Assembly: GCA_041666965.1 (NCBI GenBank)
Contig: JBAYFX010000002.1
Span: 1 to 64,000 of the forward strand
Source of the DNA: JBAYFX01 sp041666965
GTDB lineage: Bacteria > Patescibacteriota > Microgenomatia > UBA12405
Reading direction: 5' to 3'
Length of the DNA stretch: 64,000 bases
Shown: positions 24,025 to 33,179 of the stretch, one piece after another
Layout: each line of letters opens with the position of its first letter
Numbering within the stretch: position 1 is the first letter of the stretch
The notes under the pieces: generated by a model
Seen by the model: only the letters and a program-made list of their open reading frames with translations
What the model was told of the DNA's origin: nothing
The model's database searches: none
Made by a program: the position numbers and the translations under genes

Positions 24025-25284
24025 ATGAATCAAACTAAATTAATTACACCGGTCAAGGGCACACGGGATTTTTATCCCGAGGCCTGGAGGCGCCAGTTAT
24101 GGTTATCCGAAAAGTGGCTCGAAGTTGGCCGCCTATTTGGCTACGAAGAATATGAGGGGCCTGTTTTGGAGTCCATAAATCTTTATCTAGAAAAAAGTAG
24201 TCAAGAAATTTTAGAAAAACAGACTTTTTTAGTAACAGATCGCAGTGGTGACACCTTAGTCATGCGCCCGGAACTCACCCCGACTTTAGCCCGTCTGGTA
24301 GCTCAAAGCGAAAAACAGCTTGTTTTCCCACTTCGTTGGCAGTCCTATGGCCGCTTTTGGCGCTATGAAAAACCCCAGCGTGGTCGGGGGCGTGAATTTT
24401 GCCAGTGGAACATAGACATTCTTGGCCCCTCATCCCCTTTAGTTGACGCCGAAATAATTACTATCGCGGCCCTCGCCCTAAAAAGTATTGGCATCACTCC
24501 CGATATGGCCCAAATTAAGTTAAACGACCGTAACGCTCTTGAAACCCACCTCGCCTCAAAGTTAGGCACTAGTCCTCAGATTACTAAAAACGTCATCCGA
24601 GCCATTGATAAAATCGACAAAATGGAGCCAACCGCCTTTTCTGAATGGTTAACAGAGTTGGGTTTAAATACTACTCAAATTGAAATTTTATTGGAAACAA
24701 TATCTACCCCATCTGCTTCTTTCTCCCCTGCCCTCACCCAAACCTTAAATTCTGTTCCCTCAGAACTAAGGGATTATTTTGAAATTGATTTAAAAATTGT
24801 TCGTGGTTTTGACTATTACACCGGTCTGGTGTTTGAAGCCTGGGCTAAAACCGGTCTCAAACGTTCCCTTTTTGGTGGCGGCCGTTACGACAATCTAACT
24901 CAACAGGTGGGCGGGTCCATTGCTGTCCCCGGAGTTGGTTTTGCCATTGGTGACATGCCCATTTTAGAACTCCTTTCCGAATTGTCTTTGATTCCGGACT
25001 TAACTATCAACCCCGCTCGCGTCCTAGTCACCACTTTTTCACTTGATACCGCCCTTGATTCCTTCAATCTAGCCTCAACTCTGCGCAACTTCAATATTCC
25101 TACCCTCCTCTACCCCCAAGCCGACAAAATCGGCAAACAATTTAAGTATGCCAGTGCCAAAAATATTCCCTACGTTGTGGTATTAGGCCCCGATGAAATT
25201 AAATCCGGCTTAGTCACCCTAAAAAACATGGTCACAGGTGAGCAGTTTAGCCTAAAGGTAGAAGATATTTCTTCAAATATTTGA
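24025..25284 (+). CDS. hisS: Histidyl-tRNA synthetase
   Basis: 419-residue class II synthetase that charges tRNA-His. Motif 1 is at the N-terminus (VKGTRDFYPEAWRRQ), motif 2 is FWRYEKPQRGRGREFCQWN, the His-binding segment is RGFDYYTGLVFE, and motif 3 is FGGGRYDNLTQQVGG. The C-terminal anticodon domain (residues ~325-415) is intact. A TGTTAAACT -10 ends 6 bases before the ATG, so it may have its own leaderless start. Only 2.6 kb from the tRNA-His gene. Confidence 0.95.
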   Translation: MNQTKLITPVKGTRDFYPEAWRRQLWLSEKWLEVGRLFGYEEYEGPVLESINLYLEKSSQEILEKQTFLVTDRSGDTLVMRPELTPTLARLVAQSEKQLVFPLRWQSYGRFWRYEKPQRGRGREFCQWNIDILGPSSPLVDAEIITIAALALKSIGITPDMAQIKLNDRNALETHLASKLGTSPQITKNVIRAIDKIDKMEPTAFSEWLTELGLNTTQIEILLETISTPSASFSPALTQTLNSVPSELRDYFEIDLKIVRGFDYYTGLVFEAWAKTGLKRSLFGGGRYDNLTQQVGGSIAVPGVGFAIGDMPILELLSELSLIPDLTINPARVLVTTFSLDTALDSFNLASTLRNFNIPTLLYPQADKIGKQFKYASAKNIPYVVVLGPDEIKSGLVTLKNMVTGEQFSLKVEDISSNI

Positions 25285-25297
25285 TACAATATAGCCC

Positions 25298-25567
25298 ATG
25301 AAAGCCAACATTCATCCTAAATACAATCAAGATTGTCAGGTCACCTGTACCTGTGGTAACTCTTTTGTCACTGGTTCAACCTTAGACAAAATTGAAGTCG
25401 AAGTTTGTTCAAACTGTCACCCCTTCTTCACCGGCCAACAAAAGTTTGTCGACGTTAAGGGAAGAATTGACCGTTTCAAAGAAAAACAAGCCAAAGGGCA
25501 AGGATACCAGTCCAAATCCACCAAAGCCAAAGCTAAAAGTGATAAAAAGGCCACGGCTAACGCTTAG
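25298..25567 (+). CDS. rpmE: Ribosomal protein bL31
   Basis: 89 residues; the zinc-binding form, with CTC near residue 16 and CSNC near residue 37 (VEVCSNCHPFFTGQQK is the family signature). A lysine-rich C-terminal tail extends beyond the usual ~70 residues. TGATACAAT (TACAAT 25285-25290) ends 7 bases before the ATG. rpmE next to prfA is a widely conserved arrangement. Confidence 0.95.
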   Translation: MKANIHPKYNQDCQVTCTCGNSFVTGSTLDKIEVEVCSNCHPFFTGQQKFVDVKGRIDRFKEKQAKGQGYQSKSTKAKAKSDKKATANA

Positions 25568-25573
25568 CTCGCC

Positions 25574-26299
25574 ATGCCTACAGTAGACCCAAATATTGCC
25601 ATTCTCGAATTTCGTCCCGGTCCCGGTGGTGAAGAGTCCTATATTTGGCTCCAGGATTTACAAAACATGTACATCCGTTGGTCAAACAAAGTTGGTTGGA
25701 AAGTTAATCAACTTGACGATGATGTCATCAAAATCACCGGCCTCGACGCTTACAACCAGCTCAAATACGAAACCGGTACTCACCGTGTCCAACGTATTCC
25801 TGTAACCGAAAAACATGGCCGCATTCACACTTCAACTGCTGCCATCGTCGTCCTCCCTCTCATCACTAGTAACGACACTTCCTTTCGCGCCGAAGACGTA
25901 GAAATGACGGCATCACGAGCTGGGGGTAATGGAGGTCAAAACGTCAACAAAGTTTCTACGGCCGTCCGCCTGCTTCATAAACCATCTGGCATTACCATTT
26001 CAGTCCGCAAGGAACGCTCTCAGCAACAAAACCGGGAAATCGCCCTCGATATACTAAAGGCCAAACTTTGGGCCATTGAAGAAGAAAAACGTAGTTCCCA
26101 AATTGGTTCTGCCCGATCAAGTATTGGCCAAGCCCTCAGAGCCGACAAAATCCGTACCTACAATTACGCCAGAAATCAAATCAAAGACCACCGCATCAAC
26201 AAAGAATTCAATCTCCAAAAAACTCTCGACGGAGACCTGGGTGATTTACTTTTCGAGCTTACCGTCTATTTCGAAGAACTAACCACCGCTCAAACCTAA
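25574..26299 (+). CDS. prfA: Peptide chain release factor 1, lacking domain 1
   Basis: 241 residues compared with about 360 in most bacteria. It begins directly at the domain 2 start (NIAILEFRPGPGGEESYIW) and keeps the codon-recognition motif region (RIPVTEKHGRIHTS, PxT type, so RF1 reading UAA/UAG) and the GGQ loop RAGGNGGQNVNKVST near residue 118. The N-terminal helical domain is absent. The gene follows rpmE by 6 bases, so there is no room for a longer start. Distinguished from PrfH, which also lacks domain 1, by its place and PxT motif. Its stop overlaps the convergent htrA stop. Confidence 0.88.
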   Translation: MPTVDPNIAILEFRPGPGGEESYIWLQDLQNMYIRWSNKVGWKVNQLDDDVIKITGLDAYNQLKYETGTHRVQRIPVTEKHGRIHTSTAAIVVLPLITSNDTSFRAEDVEMTASRAGGNGGQNVNKVSTAVRLLHKPSGITISVRKERSQQQNREIALDILKAKLWAIEEEKRSSQIGSARSSIGQALRADKIRTYNYARNQIKDHRINKEFNLQKTLDGDLGDLLFELTVYFEELTTAQT

Positions 26300-27489
26300 C
26301 CGGTTCTTTTTTCCAGTTTTAGCCTAACACTACTTTCTTTTCCCTCGCGCCAAAACTTGACAGTCACTTCGTCTCCTATTTTCTTTTTATTAACGATATT
26401 GGCCAAACTCGAATCCGCCTCATCAGTTAATTTTTTGCCGTCAATTTCCATAATTATATCCCCCGCCTCAATTCCCCCCTTAGCCGCCGGACTATTTTCT
26501 ACTACCTGTTGAACATAGGCACCAGCCGGAACGTCATTTAATAGTGCTGATTGTTTGGTAATCATTCTGTAGGCTACTCCCACATACGGCCGTTCAAACT
26601 CACCGGTGGTTTTAAAGTTATCAATCGAGTCTTTGACTAAGTTAATCGGTAAAGCAAAACCAATGTTTTGGCCTTGAGCTGACACGGCTACGTTTACCCC
26701 CACCACTTCACCCATTGAGTTAAATAAAGGTCCGCCCGAGTTACCCGGGTTTATCGCCGCATCCGTTTGAATTACGTTATCCAATCTTTCCGACCCATCA
26801 GTCGGTCCGCCAGCTGTAATTCCTCTTCCCAGTCCGGATATCACTCCGGTTGTCACGGTTGAACGAAACTCTCCTAGTGCTGTCCCAATGGCAATTACTG
26901 TCTGGCCGACTTTCAGTTTATCCGAATCCCCCATTGTCACCGGCACCAAACCGGTTCTCTCAATTTTTAATATTGCCAAATCGTTTGACGGATCTCGATA
27001 TATTTGGGCTACGTCTACTACCTGGTCTTTACCAATCACCACCCGGTATTTAGCGCTCGCATCCGACACCACATGTTTATTAGTTACAATTAACCCATCC
27101 TGACTAATCACAAAACCACTTCCAATATCCTGCTCAACTGGCTGAAGTTGGGTCTGCCCCCTAGGAGCCTGAAACCCAAAAAAATCGCCAAAAATATCAA
27201 ACCCGGGAAACTGGTCATTTAACACACTTGTCTTGCGAATTGATACCGTTACCACACTTGGTGTGGCGTTTGACACAACTCTGGTTACCACCGATTCCTG
27301 ATCCACCACTTCCTGTTTACCACCGGGCACCAAATTAGTGCTGTTTCCCCCAGTAACTCTCTCGGGTACTAGCCGGTCCACTACCCCAATTCCCCACAAC
27401 CTATCCACCACTGCCCCTCCAATCAACGATCCCAATAACGCAACCCCAAATACAGTCCCTAAAATGAAGTTTTTCATATTATTGGCCAT
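26296..27489 (-). CDS. HtrA/DegP-like serine protease with PDZ domain
   Basis: 397 residues: an N-terminal membrane anchor (residues ~5-27), a linker, a trypsin-like domain with the triad His (VTNKHVV), Asp (DPSNDLAILKI) and Ser (NPGNSGGPLF), and one C-terminal PDZ domain (residues ~305-390, AGAYVQQVVENSPAAKGGIEAGD). Envelope protein quality control is the expected role. TATAAT ends 5 bases before the ATG, leaderless. Together with the next upstream Ctp protease it makes an extracytoplasmic protease pair. Confidence 0.93.
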   Translation of the reverse strand: MANNMKNFILGTVFGVALLGSLIGGAVVDRLWGIGVVDRLVPERVTGGNSTNLVPGGKQEVVDQESVVTRVVSNATPSVVTVSIRKTSVLNDQFPGFDIFGDFFGFQAPRGQTQLQPVEQDIGSGFVISQDGLIVTNKHVVSDASAKYRVVIGKDQVVDVAQIYRDPSNDLAILKIERTGLVPVTMGDSDKLKVGQTVIAIGTALGEFRSTVTTGVISGLGRGITAGGPTDGSERLDNVIQTDAAINPGNSGGPLFNSMGEVVGVNVAVSAQGQNIGFALPINLVKDSIDNFKTTGEFERPYVGVAYRMITKQSALLNDVPAGAYVQQVVENSPAAKGGIEAGDIIMEIDGKKLTDEADSSLANIVNKKKIGDEVTVKFWREGKESSVRLKLEKRTG

Positions 27490-27502
27490 CCTTAATTATA
27501 AT

Positions 27503-28720
27503 CTATTTGGCAAGCTCTTCAATTGCTCTTATTAGTTGATTATCATCTTTCCAGCTTAATTCTGGCTGAACTTTCACATCTGGAACATCGGGTTTCTCGT
27601 ATTTTACTACCACGTCCGGGTCCACTCCCACACCATGTATATTTTTCCCGTCAGGCAACAGCCATTTAGCCACAGTTACATGTAAGCCGGATCCATCCGA
27701 AAAATCTTGCGGTTGTTGAACCGTGCCTTTACCAAAAGTTTTCTCACCCACCAGTTTTCCCCTTTTGTAATACTTCAGCGCTCCTGCCAAAATTTCTGAG
27801 GCACTTGCCGATCCCCCATTTACCAAAATGGTTAGCTTAGGTTTAGTCAGCCTTCCGGCACTTTTGTCCACCTCATACACCTTTTCTCCCTTGTTATCCG
27901 CTTGTTTTACCACTATACCCTTCTCCAGCAAGTCAGACGCTACTACTACACTCGCCTCCAAATACCCCCCCGGGTTGTTTCTCAAGTCCAGCACCATTCC
28001 ACCCAAATTTTTCTTAGCGTTGATTTGTTCTACCATTGTCGGCCACTCTTCAAAAATCCTTTCGCTAAATTTATTCAACTGTATCCAAGCTACGTTTTCC
28101 GACTCACCCACCCACTTAAGCTCCAAGCTCGGTACCACAATATTATCCCGAATTAGCTTTACTTCAAATGGCTCCACGTCCCCCTCCCGAAACATCTTTA
28201 GAGTCACCTCAGTCCCAATCTTACCCCTAATCAAATTAACTGCTTCCTCCAGTCCAATACCCACTGTATCCCGGTCAACTTTGTTTTCTTTATCTATTAT
28301 TTTTAAAATTAAGTCCCCTGCTTTCAGCCCCGCCCTCATTGCCGGGCTATTGGCCATTGGTGCCACCACCGCCAAATTTCTGTCTTTAAATCCTAAGCTT
28401 ATGCCTACTCCTCCAAATTCTCCGTTCAAATCCTCATTTGACCTTTCGTTATCAGCCGGCGGTAAATATACGGTATATGGATCACCCAAAGACTGTACCA
28501 ACCCTGAAATCGCCCCATAAACCATGCTTTTATTCTCGATTTTTTTTGGGTCCAAATACATTTGTTCCAATTTATCTTTAACCACCCACATCATATTCAA
28601 ATCCAGTTTACCGGTTTTCTCCGCCGTCACCGTGTTTTGGGTTTTGGCACTCTGGTAACCAGACAAATACCCAACAGCCAGTATTGCTAATACCACAGCA
28701 ATATTTTTAATTTTTAGCAT
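27503..28720 (-). CDS. C-terminal processing protease (S41, CtpA type)
   Basis: 405 residues: an N-terminal signal anchor, a PDZ domain (residues ~95-180, GVGISLGFKDRNLAVVAPM, SPAMRAGLKAGD), then the tail-specific protease core with NPGGYLEASVVVAS, the nucleophile Ser in GSASASEILAGAL and the general-base Lys in KTFGKGTVQ. It processes or degrades exported proteins from the C-terminus. The ATG at 28720 lies 2 bases after the stop of the upstream gene; an in-frame TTG at 28726 is possible but less likely. Confidence 0.92.
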   Translation of the reverse strand: MLKIKNIAVVLAILAVGYLSGYQSAKTQNTVTAEKTGKLDLNMMWVVKDKLEQMYLDPKKIENKSMVYGAISGLVQSLGDPYTVYLPPADNERSNEDLNGEFGGVGISLGFKDRNLAVVAPMANSPAMRAGLKAGDLILKIIDKENKVDRDTVGIGLEEAVNLIRGKIGTEVTLKMFREGDVEPFEVKLIRDNIVVPSLELKWVGESENVAWIQLNKFSERIFEEWPTMVEQINAKKNLGGMVLDLRNNPGGYLEASVVVASDLLEKGIVVKQADNKGEKVYEVDKSAGRLTKPKLTILVNGGSASASEILAGALKYYKRGKLVGEKTFGKGTVQQPQDFSDGSGLHVTVAKWLLPDGKNIHGVGVDPDVVVKYEKPDVPDVKVQPELSWKDDNQLIRAIEELAK

Positions 28721-28722
28721 TC

Positions 28723-29493
28723 TCAAGATTTTACCACCAATGCCCTATTGAGCTCACTGTTAACTAAAATAGTTTGTTCTTTATTGTCAGTTTCATCTTT
28801 TAACCAAGCCCATTCTTTCTTACCAAGCTTAAGTACCGGTATTTCCAGTTCCACACTCTCTTCATCCTCCATTACCCACTCTTTAGTTACTACAGCCGCA
28901 ACCCCAACTACTGCTGCCTTAATCAGCCACAAGTCATCTAGTGTTTCTACCCCGAGCACTTTCCCAGTCAGTCGGCTACTCAAATCCGTAATTTTATTTA
29001 GCCAACAATCTTTGTCCATTACCCCCCAAACCCTTCCCGAGGTCAACCCCTGTCCTTCAATTTTATTCGCGGTAAATACAAGCTCAATTTTTTCACTCCC
29101 TACCACGTCAACCTTGGCTTTAACCGGACAAATAATTTCAGATTGTTTATCCCCCTTCGTTTGAGCCACAATTAAGTTTCCAAATTCGTCAATTGTTTCT
29201 ATTTTTCCTTCAATTTCGGCACTTAAATTTTTAACTCCAAAAATCTTTACCTCTCCCAAGTCAATTTTGTCTCCAATCTTAATCTCCCGACCTGCCAACA
29301 CACCCCTCAATGTTTCTTTTTGCTCGTTTGTTAATTGACCAAACCAACCCGACCAATCTGCTTTTGTTTTCTGATTTGTTTCACCTACCGCCACCACGTC
29401 ACCCCTCTCCACCACATCATTCTTTTTTACTTTAATTTTAGAGTGTTGAGGTATTTCAATTACCCATCGGGCTTTAACCCTAACCATAGACAT
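28723..29493 (-). CDS. Uncharacterised protein with barrel-sandwich-like N-terminus (256 aa)
   Basis: Residues ~5-40 (VIEIPQHSKIKVKKNDVVERGDVVAVGE) have the VxKGDxVxxGD look of a lipoyl/barrel-sandwich module, though no Lys-modification motif is seen. A second similar run, REIKIGDKIDLGEVKIFGV, follows. The rest is beta-rich, with one hydrophobic stretch (LIKAAVVGVAAVVT) near residue 185. No signal peptide. TATAAT at 29499-29504 ends 5 bases before the ATG. Cotranscribed with the Ctp protease gene. Confidence 0.55.
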   Translation of the reverse strand: MSMVRVKARWVIEIPQHSKIKVKKNDVVERGDVVAVGETNQKTKADWSGWFGQLTNEQKETLRGVLAGREIKIGDKIDLGEVKIFGVKNLSAEIEGKIETIDEFGNLIVAQTKGDKQSEIICPVKAKVDVVGSEKIELVFTANKIEGQGLTSGRVWGVMDKDCWLNKITDLSSRLTGKVLGVETLDDLWLIKAAVVGVAAVVTKEWVMEDEESVELEIPVLKLGKKEWAWLKDETDNKEQTILVNSELNRALVVKS

Positions 29494-29510
29494 TCCCCAT
29501 TATAACCTTA

Positions 29511-29765
29511 CTACTCTTTTTCAGCTACTACCCCAGAGAATGATAGTAGTGCCAAATGCCGTGCTTGTTTAATACAGCGAGCCAATCCCTTTTGGTGTCG
29601 GGCACAAACTCCGCTTTGCTTCCGGGCCATAATTCTACCCCTGGCTGTCAAAAAAGCAGAAATTGTCCCTACTTCGCGCCAATTCAATACTTTTTTCTCA
29701 GCGCACATCGGGCAAACCTGGTTAATTTTTATAATTCTTTTTCTTTTTGGTTTAATTCCGGCCAT
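29511..29765 (-). CDS. rpsR: Ribosomal protein bS18
   Basis: 84 residues. The N-terminal part has CPMC and a third Cys (SGVCARHQ), as in zinc-type S18, then the RNA-binding stretch LTARGRIMARKQSGVCARHQK and AIKxARHLALL-type ending. Third gene of rpsF-ssb-rpsR. There is no Shine-Dalgarno site before the ATG, 9 bases after the ssb stop. Confidence 0.93.
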   Translation of the reverse strand: MAGIKPKRKRIIKINQVCPMCAEKKVLNWREVGTISAFLTARGRIMARKQSGVCARHQKGLARCIKQARHLALLSFSGVVAEKE

Positions 29766-29774
29766 ATGTTTATT

Positions 29775-30308
29775 TTAAAAAGGTATTTCGTCTTTTTTGG
29801 CAGTGTCGTCAGCTGGTTGTTCACCCGCTGGAGCTGGTGCTTCCCCGCCAATATCGCCAAAATCGTCTGGAATTGTAATTTCACCCATCTCTGGAGCGGC
29901 CATATCGTCGCCAACAGCTACTTCTTGCTGTTGTTGCTGCTGCTGATGCGCCCCCTCAGTTTTCATTCCTGGACGGCTGTCAAGCACCATCATGTCATCA
30001 ATTACTATTTCAGTAATTTGTTTGCGGTTACCTTCCTGGTCAGTAATTTCTCGGTATTGAATTCTACCTTCAACAAACACCCTTCGACCTTTAGCCAATA
30101 GTTGAGAACAAAGTTCGGCTAGTTTATTCCAAGCTACAATTCTATGAAATTGAGCGTCTTCTTTTCTTTCCCCTTGTTTGGTTACCCACACCCGATTGGT
30201 GGCCAATCCAAAGCTGGTTACAGCCATTCCCCCAGGAGTATATCGAAGTTCAGGGTCTCTGGTTAAATTTCCAATTAAGCTAACTTTATTTAAGCATCTG
30301 CTGGGCAT
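29775..30308 (-). CDS. ssb: Single-stranded DNA-binding protein
   Basis: 177 residues. An OB-fold (residues ~4-110: NKVSLIGNLTRDPELRYTPGG, FHRIVAWNKLAELCSQLLAKGRRVFVEGRIQYREI) is followed by an acidic Gln/Pro-rich linker (a run of Gln at ~145) and the typical interaction tip ending in DEIPF. Binds single-stranded DNA as a tetramer and recruits partners through the tip. A clear Shine-Dalgarno AAGGAG at 30314-30319 is 5 bases from the ATG and overlaps the rpsF stop. Confidence 0.96.
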   Translation of the reverse strand: MPSRCLNKVSLIGNLTRDPELRYTPGGMAVTSFGLATNRVWVTKQGERKEDAQFHRIVAWNKLAELCSQLLAKGRRVFVEGRIQYREITDQEGNRKQITEIVIDDMMVLDSRPGMKTEGAHQQQQQQQEVAVGDDMAAPEMGEITIPDDFGDIGGEAPAPAGEQPADDTAKKDEIPF

Positions 30309-30317
30309 GGTTTCTCC

Positions 30318-30599
30318 TTATTTCTTGATTAGTAAATAACGAATAATATTATTGTTCCGATTTAAAGTTAAGCTAAAGGCTTTGTGGTCAATTGGTTTTT
30401 TAGTGGCTAAGTTCCATACCCAATAATTCCCTTTCTCTAGCTTTCGAATCTGATATGCCAATTTCTTGGTTCCCATATTTTCTTCACCGGTAATCTCCCA
30501 GCCGAAGGCTGTGAGTTGTTTTTTAACTTCCTCTGAAGCCGTCGCTTCTGCTTTAGGGCTCAGAATGGTTATTAATTCGTAATTTTTTATTGTATCCAT
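30318..30599 (-). CDS. rpsF: Ribosomal protein bS6
   Basis: 93 residues with the S6 pattern: YELITILSPKAEA at the start, GTKKLAYQIRKLEKGNYWVW in the middle and a C-terminal LNRNNNIIRYLLIKK strand. Forms the S6-S18 heterodimer of the small subunit with the product of rpsR. TAAAAT ends 7 bases before the ATG and there is no Shine-Dalgarno site. Confidence 0.95.
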   Translation of the reverse strand: MDTIKNYELITILSPKAEATASEEVKKQLTAFGWEITGEENMGTKKLAYQIRKLEKGNYWVWNLATKKPIDHKAFSLTLNRNNNIIRYLLIKK

Positions 30600-30629
30600 A
30601 AATCGGATTTTAGCTTAACACAGCCCCTT

Positions 30630-30971
30630 CTATTTTACAACGGTTTCTTCACCAATAGTTTGTTGAAGTTTCTGTTTTCCTTGATTAATCACGTTTTCAG
30701 TAAGTTGATCAATCTCTACCGCTGCTTTTTCTGACGCTGTATCAACTTCTTTTAAAAAATCCCCCATTGCTTGGCTTGTTTGTTCACACGCGTCAGCCTC
30801 AATCTGGGCCATCTCAATTTCCAAGTCAATCAACGCCGTTAATTTGTCGATTCTCTCATCATCTAAAACATAATCATCAGCCAACCCGAAAAGTATTTCA
30901 TTGGCTTTTTCATTTACTTCCGTAGCAAACGACAAATCCCCAATTAGTTTTTTTGCCTCGTCAACTCTCAT
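30630..30971 (-). CDS. Acidic helical protein (113 aa)
   Basis: Almost entirely helical and acidic (e.g. IDLEIEMAQIEADACEQT, DTASEKAAVEIDQL), with no signal or membrane segment. No family recognised. TGTTAATAT ends 5 bases before the ATG, which marks its own start, though it is only 18 bases from the preceding coiled-coil gene. It may work with that protein. Confidence 0.55.
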   Translation of the reverse strand: MRVDEAKKLIGDLSFATEVNEKANEILFGLADDYVLDDERIDKLTALIDLEIEMAQIEADACEQTSQAMGDFLKEVDTASEKAAVEIDQLTENVINQGKQKLQQTIGEETVVK

Positions 30972-30988
30972 AATTTATATTAACACTC

Positions 30989-31726
30989 TTATGCTGCACT
31001 CAAAGTTGTTGCGGCTTTGTATTTTGCCTTAGAAGCTTCATCCGCTAACTTTTTTACTTTTCTGGCATCTGCTCTCTCATTTTCTAAATCATGTTTGGCT
31101 TTTCGAGCAGTTTCGACTCTTTGATAAAGTTTTTGGGCACGATTCTGTAGTTGTGTACATCTTTCATTCATCTGTGGATATACCCTTGAAAATCTACGTA
31201 ATACTTCATACTCCTCCTCATTGTCAGGATTTAGAGCAACTGCTGTTTTATCCATCGCAGCAATTTTCTCGTCTTCCTTTTGAGCTCGCAACACCGAAAT
31301 ATCTGCCGGTAATTGCCTTACCCTGTCAATCCCGTCTCTGAATTTGCTAACCAAACCTGGTCCAACACCTAACTCCTGGCAACGGGTTTTTACCCCTTCA
31401 ACCTTATCTTTTACTCGTTCACCTATAGTTTTGACTCTTTCCCACAAACTTTTACCTGCCACACTCACTGTTTCGCCTAAATTTCTCAATGTTTGTTTAA
31501 CTCCACCATCAAAATCACCCTTAACTTCCCCAATAACTGCTTCTGCCCTGTCTCTAATTCCCTGAACTCCGGCTCCAACAAATGCTCTAGCCTCAACCGC
31601 AAAGTCCTGAACCCTATCTCTACCTCTACCTAAAGCACCCGTAAATTTTTCCCAACCGCTACTAACACTGGTTTTCATTCTTTCCCATATATTCGGACGG
31701 TTTACTTGTGGAGGCGCTTCAGTCAT
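30989..31726 (-). CDS. Apolipoprotein-like coiled-coil protein (245 aa)
   Basis: A long amphipathic helical region (residues ~12-135) with repeating V/I spaced among R/K/E, for example RAEAVIGEVKGDFDGGVKQT and ERVKTIGERVKDKVEGVKTR, then a second coiled coil rich in Arg, Lys and Ala. No signal peptide or membrane helix. The helical repeat recalls late-embryogenesis/apolipoprotein-type lipid or surface-associating proteins; function unknown. Paired with the acidic helical gene after it. Confidence 0.6.
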   Translation of the reverse strand: MTEAPPQVNRPNIWERMKTSVSSGWEKFTGALGRGRDRVQDFAVEARAFVGAGVQGIRDRAEAVIGEVKGDFDGGVKQTLRNLGETVSVAGKSLWERVKTIGERVKDKVEGVKTRCQELGVGPGLVSKFRDGIDRVRQLPADISVLRAQKEDEKIAAMDKTAVALNPDNEEEYEVLRRFSRVYPQMNERCTQLQNRAQKLYQRVETARKAKHDLENERADARKVKKLADEASKAKYKAATTLSAA

Positions 31727-31770
31727 TTGTGTTTAATTAAATTATTATAGGGTAATTATATAGCTTTTTT

Positions 31771-33159
31771 TTAGTCTGTCAACTTGTTAGCTTTTGGGCC
31801 TTGGGGCGTGTCCTCCACTTCCCAACCTTTAGATTTGATTTCGTCACGTAACCGGTCAGATTCCGCCCAATTTTTCTCACTTCTGGCTTTGGTTCTGGCT
31901 TCCATTAGTGTTTCTATTTCCTCAGGCACTTCCTCTTTTATACTATAATTATATTGATCCAACTTTAATCCCAATACTCTATCAAAGTCCAGAATTGTTG
32001 CTTTTCGGTCCTCATGGGAAACTGTTTCATCCTTAACCAATTTCCAAACCAAAGCCAGGGCCTCAGGTGTCGCTAAATCATCTGCTAGTTTCTCAATAAA
32101 CTGACTCTTATAAGTTTCATTGACCACTCCCCCATCCGGCCACTGATTAATTTTTTCTCTAAGTTTGTTTAAAGCAACTTGGGATGATTTTAAAGAATCT
32201 AGGGAAAATTCGATTCCTTTCCGGTAATGGGACGTTAAAAACTGGTATCTATACCAAAGCGGATCATAACCCATCTCAATCAATTGAGCCACAGTATATA
32301 ACCCTCCTTCTGACTTAGATATTTTTCTCCCTCCTGGTCCGGTTAAAAATCCATTATGTATCCAGTAATTAGCTGTCTGGTGGCCAAATGCTCCAAAACC
32401 TTGAGCAATTTCGTTGCTGTGATGAATCGGTATATGGTCAATTCCCCCAGTATGAATGTCAAAAACTTCGCCTAAATTTTTAACAGACATGGCTGTGCAC
32501 TCTATGTGCCACCCAGGAAATCCCTTACCCCAAGGGCTGTCCCATTCCATTTCTCTTTTCCTGTCTTTAGGGCTAAATTTCCATAATGCAAAATCACTTT
32601 TATTTCTTTTTTGTCGGCTAATGTCATCACGGTCTGTATCAATTTGCTCATCTAATTTTAAGCGGGCAAACTTCGCATAATCAACAAACTTACTGGTATC
32701 AAAATATACGCCATCATCGATTACATAGGTAAAACCGTTACTTTCTATCCTTTTTATTAGATCTATTTGTTCTTTAATATATTCTGTCGCCCGGCAAACC
32801 ACTTCAGGTTTCTCAATATTCAACGCCTCACTGCTTTCAAAAAACTCCTGTTCATATTTTTTAGCCACATCCCACACGCTTATCCCCTCTCTTATAGCTC
32901 CTTTCTCCATTTTATCCTCACCGCTACTGGCCAATTCCCCAACATCCGTTATATTCATTACTCTCTTAACTTCGTACCCTAAATAGCGCAAACTCCTTAC
33001 TAATATGTCATTAAATAAGTAGGCATACATGTTTCCTACATGAGGACTCCAATACACTGTCGGGCCGCACGAATAAATTCCTACCTTACCTTCAGTAATT
33101 GGTTTAAACTCCTCTTTCAGTCTGATAGCCGTATTGTATAAATTCACCTTTATTGACAT
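31771..33159 (-). CDS. cysS: Cysteinyl-tRNA synthetase
   Basis: 462-residue class I synthetase. YSCGPTVYWSPHVGNMYAYL holds the zinc Cys and the HIGH-type motif (HVGN), GWHIECTAM holds another zinc ligand with HIPIHHSNEIAQ, and KISKSEGG is the KMSKS motif. The C-terminal helical anticodon domain is present (EARTKARSEKNWAESDRLR). TGATAAAAT ends 6 bases before the ATG, so the mRNA is probably leaderless. Confidence 0.96.
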   Translation of the reverse strand: MSIKVNLYNTAIRLKEEFKPITEGKVGIYSCGPTVYWSPHVGNMYAYLFNDILVRSLRYLGYEVKRVMNITDVGELASSGEDKMEKGAIREGISVWDVAKKYEQEFFESSEALNIEKPEVVCRATEYIKEQIDLIKRIESNGFTYVIDDGVYFDTSKFVDYAKFARLKLDEQIDTDRDDISRQKRNKSDFALWKFSPKDRKREMEWDSPWGKGFPGWHIECTAMSVKNLGEVFDIHTGGIDHIPIHHSNEIAQGFGAFGHQTANYWIHNGFLTGPGGRKISKSEGGLYTVAQLIEMGYDPLWYRYQFLTSHYRKGIEFSLDSLKSSQVALNKLREKINQWPDGGVVNETYKSQFIEKLADDLATPEALALVWKLVKDETVSHEDRKATILDFDRVLGLKLDQYNYSIKEEVPEEIETLMEARTKARSEKNWAESDRLRDEIKSKGWEVEDTPQGPKANKLTD

Positions 33160-33179
33160 GTCTCAATTTTATCACCAGT

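Noticed and set aside
25574..26299. PrfH (RF-like rescue factor) in place of RF1
   Set aside because: The rpmE neighbour and the PxT motif with a full domain 2-3-4 layout favour RF1; no RtcB gene nearby.
27828..28520. 230-residue + strand ORF opposite the Ctp protease gene (also 29556-30101, 34224-34751 and 40103-40684)
   Set aside because: Low-complexity Ser/Pro/Leu/Phe-rich products antisense to clearly coding genes; shadows caused by the C-rich strand.
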